Shown one piece after another: positions 8,209-15,638 of a stretch of 36,634 bases of DNA; position 1 is the stretch's first letter, and every line of letters starts with the position of its first letter. Where the stretch lies: positions 1 through 36,634 of the forward strand of contig JAJZCR010000033.1 in assembly GCA_021851715.1 (NCBI GenBank), in the 5' to 3' direction. The stretch is from Planctomycetota bacterium (GTDB lineage: Bacteria > Planctomycetota > Phycisphaerae > WQYP01). Below the pieces are notes generated by a model. That model was not told where the DNA came from. It did no database searches and was given only the letters and a program-made list of their open reading frames with translations. Made by a program: the position numbers and the translations under genes.

Positions 8209-8937
8209 TTAACGGCCCAACAATCCATTGAATTGGCTGGAGATAGACGCTTCCTGCGGGGTGGAATCGTTGGCAATATCCCATTGAAACTTCACCCGGG
8301 AATCAGGAACATTGTACTTGCGCTGAAGTTGCTGAACCAGACGCTTCAAAGCCGCCACCTGATTCCGCGAGAAGGGCTGGACATTCACATTACCTATAAG
8401 ACAAATACCAATGGCTTGCTTATAAACGGTATAATGATGATAACGAGGGTCGGGCCACTGGCTATAGGGTGCGGCGAACTCCTGACGCAGCCAAGATGTT
8501 CCAATTTCAACATTCCCATCCGCCTTATGGGCGCTGTTGCGCCCATTGTCAATTACAAAATGAAAATCAGCAGGTACCTCCTGAAGCACCCGGCCACCGG
8601 CGGCACCGGGACCATGGGTATCTTCCAACAAACGTCCACGCTCCAGCTCCGCCGCATCACCCGCGAAACTATGTGACTGATAAATAACGATGTATTTCCA
8701 CCGCCGCGCTGGCACCCGAGGAGCCAGATGCCGCAAAGTCAGATAATCAAGGTTGATGCGCTTGCTTGCAGCCAGCAGGTTATACCGGCTGACCCCGGCA
8801 ATCGGGCGGCCTTCCAGCAACAGCAGCATGCCGGCACACAACGAGAGGCTGAACACCAAGCTGACCAGCACTGCAAAAACACGGCTGTACGTTACAGGCC
8901 GTTTGCGTGATCGACTTTTACCAGTACTGGCGGCCAT
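8209..8937 (-). CDS. Membrane-anchored amidase_2/PGRP-fold protein lacking the usual zinc ligands
   Basis: 242 residues. A basic N-terminus is followed by one TM helix (about 19-42), which would place the rest in the periplasm. Residues 79-235 follow the N-acetylmuramoyl-L-alanine amidase type 2/peptidoglycan recognition order: WKYIVIxxS, a FHFVIDNG strand, GICLIGN (177-183) and a C-terminal strand ending xWD before a DSTP segment. The zinc-binding positions look altered. The first strand normally reads V-I-H-H-S; here Y86-Q87 occupy the His-His. The later G-H-x-D becomes KFQWD (216-220), and the final Asp/Cys before P-G is not apparent. It is probably a peptidoglycan-binding or non-catalytic homologue rather than an active amidase. 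Alignment was done by eye. Confidence 0.72.
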   Translation of the reverse strand: MAASTGKSRSRKRPVTYSRVFAVLVSLVFSLSLCAGMLLLLEGRPIAGVSRYNLLAASKRINLDYLTLRHLAPRVPARRWKYIVIYQSHSFAGDAAELERGRLLEDTHGPGAAGGRVLQEVPADFHFVIDNGRNSAHKADGNVEIGTSWLRQEFAAPYSQWPDPRYHHYTVYKQAIGICLIGNVNVQPFSRNQVAALKRLVQQLQRKYNVPDSRVKFQWDIANDSTPQEASISSQFNGLLGR

Positions 8938-9269
8938 GGACTGAACCTTATGAAATCCCTAAACCCCACTATCGGACAATTAGGGGCATTTCCATCAATT
9001 TATCACAGCAACGGGATTAAATCCAGTCACATGGCCTCCAGTCCGACTTATTTGTTAATCCGACTGGCGTATAATTTTCGATATGCTATTGACCAAAGGC
9101 GTCCGGATGTCTACCATTGAGTGTGTTTGGCATTTCTGGGTGAGAAAGCCGGATGACGCTATGGGTGCTTCCGGGGCTTAGTTGGTCTTAAAAAAGTTCC
9201 ACGCTGGCAAAGTAGCTGCGGATGCTGTGGAATTCAGCAAGCGGTATATTAGAGACAGGAGTATGAATT
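8938..9269. other. Divergent intergenic region, 332 bases
   Basis: This separates the minus-strand amidase-fold gene from the plus-strand coiled-coil gene. A TATAAT is present at 9070-9075, but the best -35-like TTGTTA (9052-9057) is only 12 bases away, so the promoter call is weak. No terminator, RNA gene or repeat is recognisable. A CAGGAG-type ribosome-binding site (9256-9261) precedes ATG 9270. Confidence 0.4.
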
Positions 9270-10298
9270 ATGAACGTCGAAGCCGCCCTTCTCCACGCCA
9301 GACGAGTTCTGTTTGTATTCTTGGGTTTGGGTCTTTTAATCCTGATCCTGGGCATTGTTTGCCTGGTCATTACGCTCAAAGAAACCGCTGTACACGTAGG
9401 CGGCTGGCAGGCGTTTGACCAAGCCGCGCCCAGTCTGGCTATTATGCTTTTCGGCCTGCTGATTACCATCACCGTCGGCTTCATCGAGCCGTTGCTGGCC
9501 ATTCGCCTGCAACAGACCGCCGCCGAACACTGGCGCTATGAACAGATCCGCGGTGCCATGGAAAGCCAGCGTCAGCAACTGGAAGCCATCCGTGAAAGCG
9601 TTTCGCTTTCCGATGCGGCCAAACAGGTGGCCTACCGCCATAAAGATCGCGAGGCCCTCCGCCATGCGATCCGTGAGGATATTGATAAAAATGATTACGA
9701 AGCCGCCTATTGGCTCACCAGCGAGATGGAGCGCCGCTTCGGCAGCAAGCAGGAATCGACCCAATTGCGCGACATGATCGAAAACGCGCGCCGCAAATTC
9801 ATCGAAACTGAAGTACGTGAATCGCTGGTGCATTTTGATCAACTGCTCAAACGCTACGACTGGGCATCCTGTTACCGGGAAATGGAACAGCTCATGCGCA
9901 TGTTTTCATCGCATCCCGATATCCAGCGGCTACCCGAGCGCCTCCAGGCCTCCCGCGAAGCCCACAAACGATCCCTGCTGCGGGAATGGAAGGATTCCGT
10001 CTCCAAGGATGATGTGGATCGGAGTGTGGAACTCCTCAAGCAGTTGGATCAATACCTTACCCCGGGTGAAGCGGAAGGTTACAAGGAAATCGCGCGTGAT
10101 GTATTTAAAAAGAAGCTCCAGCAGCTTGGTGTGCAGTTTGCCCTGCACGTCAATGATAAAAACTGGCCCGACGCTCTGCGCATCGGCCAGCAGATTATCG
10201 ACGAATTTCCCAACGCTCGTATCGCCTCGGAAGTACGTGACCGCATGCCCATTATCAAGGAAAAAGTCCAGCCGCCCCAACCGTCGCTTGTCATCTGA
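9270..10298 (+). CDS. Two-TM membrane protein with coiled-coil/TPR-like cytoplasmic domain (unknown function)
   Basis: 342 residues; I do not recognise a named family. Two hydrophobic helices (about 11-36 and 52-77) form a membrane hairpin. A highly charged, almost wholly helical region follows. Residues 85-120 look like a coiled coil (EQIRGAMESQRQQLEAIRESV). Later segments repeat a helical pattern with small-hydrophobic spacing (NDYEAAYWLTSEMERRF; YDWASCYREMEQLMRMF; KNWPDALRIGQQIIDEFPNARIA) that resembles degenerate TPR or Soluble-NSF-like repeats. The last of these ends in the typical ...EFPNA. It may scaffold or sense at the inner membrane. It leads a same-strand run (fmt, response regulator, ispF, ruvC), with an 81-base gap to fmt. 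Start: CAGGAG eight bases before ATG 9270. Confidence 0.75.
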   Translation: MNVEAALLHARRVLFVFLGLGLLILILGIVCLVITLKETAVHVGGWQAFDQAAPSLAIMLFGLLITITVGFIEPLLAIRLQQTAAEHWRYEQIRGAMESQRQQLEAIRESVSLSDAAKQVAYRHKDREALRHAIREDIDKNDYEAAYWLTSEMERRFGSKQESTQLRDMIENARRKFIETEVRESLVHFDQLLKRYDWASCYREMEQLMRMFSSHPDIQRLPERLQASREAHKRSLLREWKDSVSKDDVDRSVELLKQLDQYLTPGEAEGYKEIARDVFKKKLQQLGVQFALHVNDKNWPDALRIGQQIIDEFPNARIASEVRDRMPIIKEKVQPPQPSLVI

Positions 10299-10379
10299 GG
10301 TTGCAGTGCCTATGTCGTCGGGCCAGTCGCGGATAACTGCGCCCTGGCCATGGGACGGCGCGCCGGGGGTTGCTCTCGG

Positions 10380-11345
10380 ATGAACATTGTCTTTCTTTCT
10401 TCCGGTGCTTTTGGCATTCCCACCCTGAAGCTGCTGCTTGGCGGCCGCCATCGAATAGTAGAGGTGATTTCGCAACCAGACCGGCCGGCCGGCCGCGGGC
10501 GGCATTTTACACCCACACCCGTGGCGGAATTTGCGCGGGACTATGGTCTGCCCGTCACCACCGCCGCAAACGTCAACGCTCCGGAATCGCTTGCCAGAAT
10601 AGCCGATCTGGCGGCAGATGTGATGGTGGTTATAGCGTTTGGACAGAAGCTATCGGATAACCTGCTGGCACTGGCCCCCCACAGAGGAATTAACCTGCAC
10701 GCATCAGTACTGCCGGATTTTCGCGGAGCCGCCCCGATTAACCGGGCCATACTTGCCGGACTCACGCACACCGGAGTATCGGTGATTCGAGTCACCAGTC
10801 GCATGGATGCCGGCGATATTCTCGGGGTTTGCCATACACCGATTGGAGATACCGAAACCGCCGGCGAATTACACGACCGCCTGGCCGCACTGGGGGCACC
10901 CCTGCTGGTGCATGTTTTGGACCAGTTGGACAGTGGTGCCTCGCTCCCGGCCACCCCGCAGGATGAATCCCGCGCTTCCGCGGCACCCAAACTCAGCCGC
11001 GCCATGGGCTGGGTTGATTTTACCCGCTCCGCCACCGAGGTTTCCGCAAGAATCCGCGGCTTGTCGCCCTGGCCCGGCTGTGCAGTGGACGTTTTCACCG
11101 CCGAAGCGAAACTGCGCACCGGGGCCATCGTCCACAAGTGCCGCGCCAACGCCGATGCACCGGTGCCACCCGGCATAGCACCCGGAACCGTATTGCCGGA
11201 CCTCACCATCGCCTGTGGTACGGGCACACTTTCCATCCTCACCCTGCAACCCACAGGCCGCAAAATAATGGATTTACCCTCATTCATCAACGGCTACGGC
11301 TTGGCTGCCGGCTACAAGCTCCAATCATTGCCGCCTACTGGCTGA
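10380..11345 (+). CDS. fmt: Methionyl-tRNA formyltransferase
   Basis: 321 residues. Transfers a formyl group from 10-formyl-THF to Met-tRNAfMet for translation initiation. The N-terminal formyltransferase domain has the catalytic triad Asn105, His107 (GINLHAS) and Asp143 (MDAGDIL), matching E. coli N108/H110/D146 with a three-residue offset. HASVLPDFRGAAPINRAI is the family signature, a close variant of SLLPRWRGAAPI. The C-terminal OB-like domain (about 205-315) retains the KLSRAMGWVDFTRSA and RGLSPWPG segments. ATG 10380 is chosen because MNIVFLSSG aligns with the family N-terminus; the frame's upstream ATG at 10350 adds a non-conserved decapeptide. No peptide deformylase gene (def), its common neighbour, is adjacent. 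Transcription is probably shared with the upstream membrane protein gene. Confidence 0.96.
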   Translation: MNIVFLSSGAFGIPTLKLLLGGRHRIVEVISQPDRPAGRGRHFTPTPVAEFARDYGLPVTTAANVNAPESLARIADLAADVMVVIAFGQKLSDNLLALAPHRGINLHASVLPDFRGAAPINRAILAGLTHTGVSVIRVTSRMDAGDILGVCHTPIGDTETAGELHDRLAALGAPLLVHVLDQLDSGASLPATPQDESRASAAPKLSRAMGWVDFTRSATEVSARIRGLSPWPGCAVDVFTAEAKLRTGAIVHKCRANADAPVPPGIAPGTVLPDLTIACGTGTLSILTLQPTGRKIMDLPSFINGYGLAAGYKLQSLPPTG

Positions 11346-11374
11346 ATTTCGCCAACGACGTTATTTTATTGTCC

Positions 11375-12796
11375 ATGAGTCGCGAAAATTCCATCCGGGT
11401 TCTGATTGTTGATGACGAGGTGGATCATGCTGATGCCATCAGCGAGGCCATTGCCCGTATCGGTTTGCCGGTCAAACAGGCTCACAATCTAGTCGATGCC
11501 AAGCGTTTTTTTACCGAGGATGAATTTGATCTGGTCATCACCGATTTGCGCATGGACAGCCTCCGCGATGGTTTTGATCTGCTGGAATTCGTCCGCCGTA
11601 CGCGCCCCGGCACCGAAGTCATTGTGGTAACCGCCCATGGAGATGTGTCTACCGCTGTGGAGGCGATGCGTAATGGGGCCTGGGATTTTATTCAAAAACC
11701 TCTGGATCTGGATATCATCCGGGCCCAGGTGCGGCGGGCTGCCGAAAAAATCCGCCTCCACAAACAAAATTCCCGGTTTCAGATCGCCCTGGATCAGAAA
11801 TTTGGCATGCAGGGAATTATCGGTAACAGCGAACCCATGCGCCGCGCCCTGCAGATGGTCCGGCAAATAGCCCCCACGGATATCAGCGTGCTGATTCTGG
11901 GGGAATCCGGCACGGGCAAGGAACTCATCGCCCGGGCCATTCACCAGAATTCCCGGCGCAGCGCCGGCAGATTCGTAGCCCTCAATTGTGCCGGCCTCAA
12001 CGAAAGCACCCTGGAAGACGAACTGTTTGGCCATGTTCGCGGGGCCTTTACCGACGCCCGCGGAGATCGCGAAGGCCGCTTTGAATATGCCGACGGCGGC
12101 ACCCTTTTTCTCGATGAAATCGGCGATATGCCCTTGACCATGCAGGCCAAGCTGCTGCGGGTTCTGCAGGACCGCCAGATTGTTCGCATTGGTTCCAATG
12201 ACCCCATTGATGTGGATGTGCGTTTTGTGGCCGCCACCAACAAAGACCTTGAGCACGCCGTACGTATCAAGGAATTCCGTGATGATCTTTATTTTCGCAT
12301 CAAAGGGACCACCATTCATCTGCTGCCGCTGCGCCAGCGCCGTGAGGATATCCCCCCCCTCATCAGCCACCTCATCGAGAAAAGCGCGCAACGCCTCGGC
12401 AAGAGCATTCACGGCATTGAACCCGATGCCCGCAAAACGATGGTTGCCTACGACTGGCCCGGCAATGTACGGCAGTTGGAAAACGTCATTGACAACATGA
12501 TTGCCCTGGCTACCGGTCCGCTGTTAACCATGGCCGATGTGCCGGCGGAAATTGTCGGCCCTTATTCGGTGGAAACTCTGTCCACCACGGCGCTGGTGCC
12601 CGTGGATCACCTGGACACCGGCCCGGGCACGGCCATCACCAACGTGGTAGGCATGACGCTGGCGGATCTGGAAAAGCAGGCCATCGACAAAACGCTTAAA
12701 ATGTTCAATGGAAATCGGGAACAGGCCGCCCGGGCGTTGGGTATCGGCGAAAGAACTCTTTACCGCAAAATCAAAGAATACGGCATTAACGAATAG
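11375..12796 (+). CDS. Sigma-54-dependent response regulator (NtrC family)
   Basis: 473 residues with three domains. The receiver domain (about 8-125) has VDDE, phospho-acceptor Asp57 (VITDLRM) and QKP. The AAA+ sigma-54 activator domain (about 148-370) has Walker A GESGTGKE (176-183), the L1-loop GAFTDA (223-228; the consensus is GAFTGA, and this D variant is fairly common) and Walker B LFLDEIG (244-250). A Fis-type HTH closes the protein (about 447-470, NREQAARALGIGERTLYRKI). It would hydrolyse ATP to open sigma-54 promoters when phosphorylated. No sensor kinase is adjacent, so its signal is unknown. ATG 11375 lies 30 bases after the fmt stop; longer in-frame extensions overlap fmt and lack conservation. 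ispF begins 7 bases after its stop, implying co-transcription. Confidence 0.95.
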   Translation: MSRENSIRVLIVDDEVDHADAISEAIARIGLPVKQAHNLVDAKRFFTEDEFDLVITDLRMDSLRDGFDLLEFVRRTRPGTEVIVVTAHGDVSTAVEAMRNGAWDFIQKPLDLDIIRAQVRRAAEKIRLHKQNSRFQIALDQKFGMQGIIGNSEPMRRALQMVRQIAPTDISVLILGESGTGKELIARAIHQNSRRSAGRFVALNCAGLNESTLEDELFGHVRGAFTDARGDREGRFEYADGGTLFLDEIGDMPLTMQAKLLRVLQDRQIVRIGSNDPIDVDVRFVAATNKDLEHAVRIKEFRDDLYFRIKGTTIHLLPLRQRREDIPPLISHLIEKSAQRLGKSIHGIEPDARKTMVAYDWPGNVRQLENVIDNMIALATGPLLTMADVPAEIVGPYSVETLSTTALVPVDHLDTGPGTAITNVVGMTLADLEKQAIDKTLKMFNGNREQAARALGIGERTLYRKIKEYGINE

Positions 12797-12803
12797 GCTT
12801 TTT

Positions 12804-13286
12804 ATGCATGAATATCGCGTTGGCCTCGGCTACGACCTGCACCGCACCCAGAGCGATCGCCCGCTGGTCCTGGCCAATATCACCATACCCCATGAAACGG
12901 GCCTGGTCGGCCATTCCGATGCCGACGTGGTGATCCACGCCCTTATTGACGCTATCACCGGCGCCGCCGCCCTGCCTGATGTCGGCGAAATGTTTCCCAA
13001 TACCGATGCGCGGTATCAGGGAATTAACTCCGCGAACCTGCTGGACGCCGTGATGCTGGAATTGGCCAAAACTCGCTGGTGCCTGGTCAACGTCGATATT
13101 GTTGTCATTGCCCAACGCCCCAAACTTGCGCCACACAAACCCGCCATGCGCAACCGTCTGGCCGAACTGTTGAAAATTCCGCTGGATCGCGTCAACATCA
13201 AAGGCAAAACCAACGAGCTGATGGATGCCATCGGCCAGGAAAAAGCCATTGCCTGCCATTGCGTCGCCCTGCTGGCAACCGCGTAA
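12804..13286 (+). CDS. ispF: 2-C-methyl-D-erythritol 2,4-cyclodiphosphate synthase
   Basis: 160 residues. Catalyses conversion of CDP-methylerythritol 2-phosphate to MEcPP plus CMP in the MEP isoprenoid pathway. It is a homotrimer with a zinc at each active site. Zinc ligands Asp11 and His13 (GYDLH) and His45 (DVVIHALID) correspond to E. coli D8/H10/H42. GHSDAD (36-41) and the FPNTD segment (64-68) are conserved, as is the C-terminal NIKGKTNE-x-MDAIGQEKAIACH motif. ATG 12804 is used because the conserved protein begins MHEYRVGLGYD; the frame's upstream ATG lies inside the preceding regulator. ispD is not nearby. ruvC follows after 21 bases. Confidence 0.97.
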   Translation: MHEYRVGLGYDLHRTQSDRPLVLANITIPHETGLVGHSDADVVIHALIDAITGAAALPDVGEMFPNTDARYQGINSANLLDAVMLELAKTRWCLVNVDIVVIAQRPKLAPHKPAMRNRLAELLKIPLDRVNIKGKTNELMDAIGQEKAIACHCVALLATA

Positions 13287-13307
13287 CCCCCTGCCATGGA
13301 GCGGCAC

Positions 13308-13790
13308 ATGCGAATTCTTGGTATTGACCCTGGCTTGCATCTCACCGGTTACGCACTGCTGACGCTGCACCCCCGCGGCCCGGCCCTGGAAGAAGCCGGC
13401 GTTTTGCGCATTGGCACCAAAGATCCTCTGCCCAACCGCCTGCATCAACTGCACCTCCAGATGTCCCAATTACTGATCGAATTTCCCTGCGATCACATGG
13501 CTGTGGAGCAGTTATACGCCCACTACAAACATCCGCGTACCGCCATTCTCATGGGCCACGCCCGCGGCGCGATACTGCTGGCCGCCGCCCAGGCCAATAT
13601 CCCCATTACCAGCCTGTCCAGCACGCTGGTCAAAAAAATGGTCACCGGCAACGGTCATGCCACAAAGCGGCAGATTCAATTGGCCGTGACCGCTTTGTAC
13701 CACCTGGCCCGACCACCTTCGCCCCCCGATGTTGCCGACGCCATCGCCATAGCCTGGACCCTGGCCGCAAAGCTCCAACGGCACCGCTGA
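13308..13790 (+). CDS. ruvC: Holliday junction resolvase RuvC
   Basis: 160 residues. The endonuclease of the RuvABC complex, which cuts Holliday junctions symmetrically with Mg2+. Catalytic acidic residues are seen: Asp7 (GIDPG), Glu67 (AVEQLY), and Asp141 and Asp144 (PPDVADAIAIA). The TGNGHATKRQI segment matches the family TGNGxAxKxQ signature. ATG 13308 is chosen over ATG 13296, because GGAG at 13298-13301 lies six bases before it and MRILGIDPG is the canonical N-terminus. ruvA and ruvB are not in the window. It is probably part of the ispF transcript. Confidence 0.97.
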   Translation: MRILGIDPGLHLTGYALLTLHPRGPALEEAGVLRIGTKDPLPNRLHQLHLQMSQLLIEFPCDHMAVEQLYAHYKHPRTAILMGHARGAILLAAAQANIPITSLSSTLVKKMVTGNGHATKRQIQLAVTALYHLARPPSPPDVADAIAIAWTLAAKLQRHR

Positions 13791-14024
13791 CCCATGAATC
13801 AGCCATTATGTCTCCATCTTCAACGGGCCGGTGCCCGGGCCAGCATCATTCCACTGCCGACCAAAATACGTGTTGGTTCTGTAAACCCCGTCTTCCATCC
13901 GTCATTGGACTATGAAAATCTGTCGCCGCCGGCAAAAGTAAAAAGCAATGGCCTTGGAATCCACTCCAGCCACTCATCCCCCGGTGGGTGGATAAACCAG
14001 CGGCGCTGGCTCATAATACCCACC

Positions 14025-15503
14025 ATGCTGCCAAATCCCATCCTTACCGGCACTGCCTTATTTGTATTTGGGGCGTGCATTGGCAGTTTTTTGAACGTGA
14101 TAATTTGGCGATCAGCTTACCTGGGCCAACCGGTAACATTTCAGGGCAAAACCGCCGGCCTTAGCCTTAGCTGGCCCCCATCGCATTGTCCGCATTGCAA
14201 CTCTGCCATTCAGTGGTATCAGAATATACCGGTATTGGCGTGGGTGTGGCTGCACGGACAATGTGCCAGGTGCCACGAAAAAATTCCAGTCCGCTATCCG
14301 CTGGTGGAACTGGCCACGGGCTTGTCTTTTGTCGGACTGTACGTGGCCTATTTCCACACCGGGTGGGGCCGCCCACCGCTGGGCCTGGCCGGTACAGGGC
14401 AGATGATCGCGGCTTTCTTTGCCGTTGGTGGAGAAAACCAGCGATTTACCGGCATTTTCGATGGCGGCATTACCTTGGCGCTGGATCTGCTTTTGGTAGC
14501 CGTGCTTTTTGCCGCTTCCGGCATTGACGCGGATTGGTACGAAATTCCCACGGCTTTAACGAATATCCTTATCGCCGTGGCTTTGCTCGCTTCACTGTTT
14601 GGTTTACAGCCCGGTTTGCCGGCTCTCCATCCGTCGGAAACCGTGGGACGGATGACCGTGGGCGCAACGGCGGGTCTGTTGGTATCGTTGGGACTGCTAT
14701 GGCTGGGCGTTTTGCCGCGAAGTTTTTCGCAGGTTGTCCCGGTTCTCTCCGATACGGACACTGCCGCCCCCGGCAGCCATATACCCCGGCGCCCCATTGC
14801 TCCCATGCCGGGGCCGCAAAAAACCTGGCCATCCGTGGTTGGCACCGTTCTGATTCTGTTGACGGTGGCTGCCAGTTGGCTTTGGACCTCCGGCCGCGCC
14901 GCCGCCCTGCTAACGCTGATTGCATCGCTGGTCATTTTTCTGCTGGGTGTGCTGCCCCGGTCAAACGAGGCGGCGGATGAAACCGAGCAGGTGCTGGAAG
15001 AATCGGCTGCGCCCAGGGTGCGGGTGGAAATTCTCAAGGAATTGCTTTTTCTAATGCCGCCGATAGTGCTGGCGCTGGTAGCAGCATCTATTCCATTTTC
15101 GCTGCCTCATCCGGCATGGTTGCAGCGGCTGCTGGGCGTGCTGCTGGGTCTGCTTTTTGGAGGCGGCTTGATATGGCTGACCAGGATTTTAGGCTCGCTG
15201 GCGTTTAACAGGGTGGCCATGGGTTTGGGTGATGTGCATCTGATGGCCGCCATCGGCGCAGTGGTGGGAACACGGCTGGTGCTGCCCATATTCTTCATGG
15301 CTCCCGTGCTGGGCATGCTGTGGGCGATTGTGTTGAAATTTATGGGCAAACGCAATGTTCTGCCTTATGGACCATGGCTCAGTATGGCAACCATTCTGGC
15401 GTTACTGATTGGTTGGCCCATTGAACATTGGTACCTGTTAAAAATATTGGGCACCTCCGCGGCACCCGTTGCCAGTCCGATAGATTGGCCCGGCACACCG
15501 TAA
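14025..15503 (+). CDS. Type IV prepilin peptidase (A24), enlarged
   Basis: 492 residues, about twice the usual 220-290. An aspartic membrane protease that cleaves and often N-methylates prepilins of type IV pili or type II secretion. The N-terminal domain has GSFLNVIIWR (20-29) and two CxxC zinc pairs (C55/C58 and C80/C83). The catalytic aspartates are in the SGIDADWYEIPT segment (Asp168 or Asp170) and in GLGD (Asp403), where the usual GxGDxK reads GLGDVH. The extra length is an insertion of roughly 180 residues (about 215-395) between the two active-site loops, with several added TM helices. The insertion contains LGVLPRS twice (227-233 and 307-313), hinting at an internal duplication. The start is uncertain: the in-frame ATG at 13794 adds a 77-residue non-conserved extension, and neither start has a clear ribosome-binding site. 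Confidence 0.88.
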   Translation: MLPNPILTGTALFVFGACIGSFLNVIIWRSAYLGQPVTFQGKTAGLSLSWPPSHCPHCNSAIQWYQNIPVLAWVWLHGQCARCHEKIPVRYPLVELATGLSFVGLYVAYFHTGWGRPPLGLAGTGQMIAAFFAVGGENQRFTGIFDGGITLALDLLLVAVLFAASGIDADWYEIPTALTNILIAVALLASLFGLQPGLPALHPSETVGRMTVGATAGLLVSLGLLWLGVLPRSFSQVVPVLSDTDTAAPGSHIPRRPIAPMPGPQKTWPSVVGTVLILLTVAASWLWTSGRAAALLTLIASLVIFLLGVLPRSNEAADETEQVLEESAAPRVRVEILKELLFLMPPIVLALVAASIPFSLPHPAWLQRLLGVLLGLLFGGGLIWLTRILGSLAFNRVAMGLGDVHLMAAIGAVVGTRLVLPIFFMAPVLGMLWAIVLKFMGKRNVLPYGPWLSMATILALLIGWPIEHWYLLKILGTSAAPVASPIDWPGTP

Positions 15504-15638
15504 GGAACCACGCAAAAAGAAATTTATATCTTAATGGTACAGGATTTTTGGCTGCTGGCAGGAAGGCGTGAAGCTGTTTTTCCCAGTCCCTAAGCCAGAG
15601 AGTGCAACGCTAGCCTTTTTCTCGCCGGCGACGCGCAG

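Noticed and set aside
13794..14024. 77-codon N-terminal extension of the prepilin peptidase from ATG 13794
   Set aside because: It is not hydrophobic or conserved-looking, and the family begins close to the first TM helix at residue 1 of the ATG 14025 product. Not fully excluded.
15504..15638. Rho-independent terminator between prepilin peptidase and the HEAT-like gene (convergent)
   Set aside because: There are T- and A-runs, but no paired GC-rich stem directly before them.
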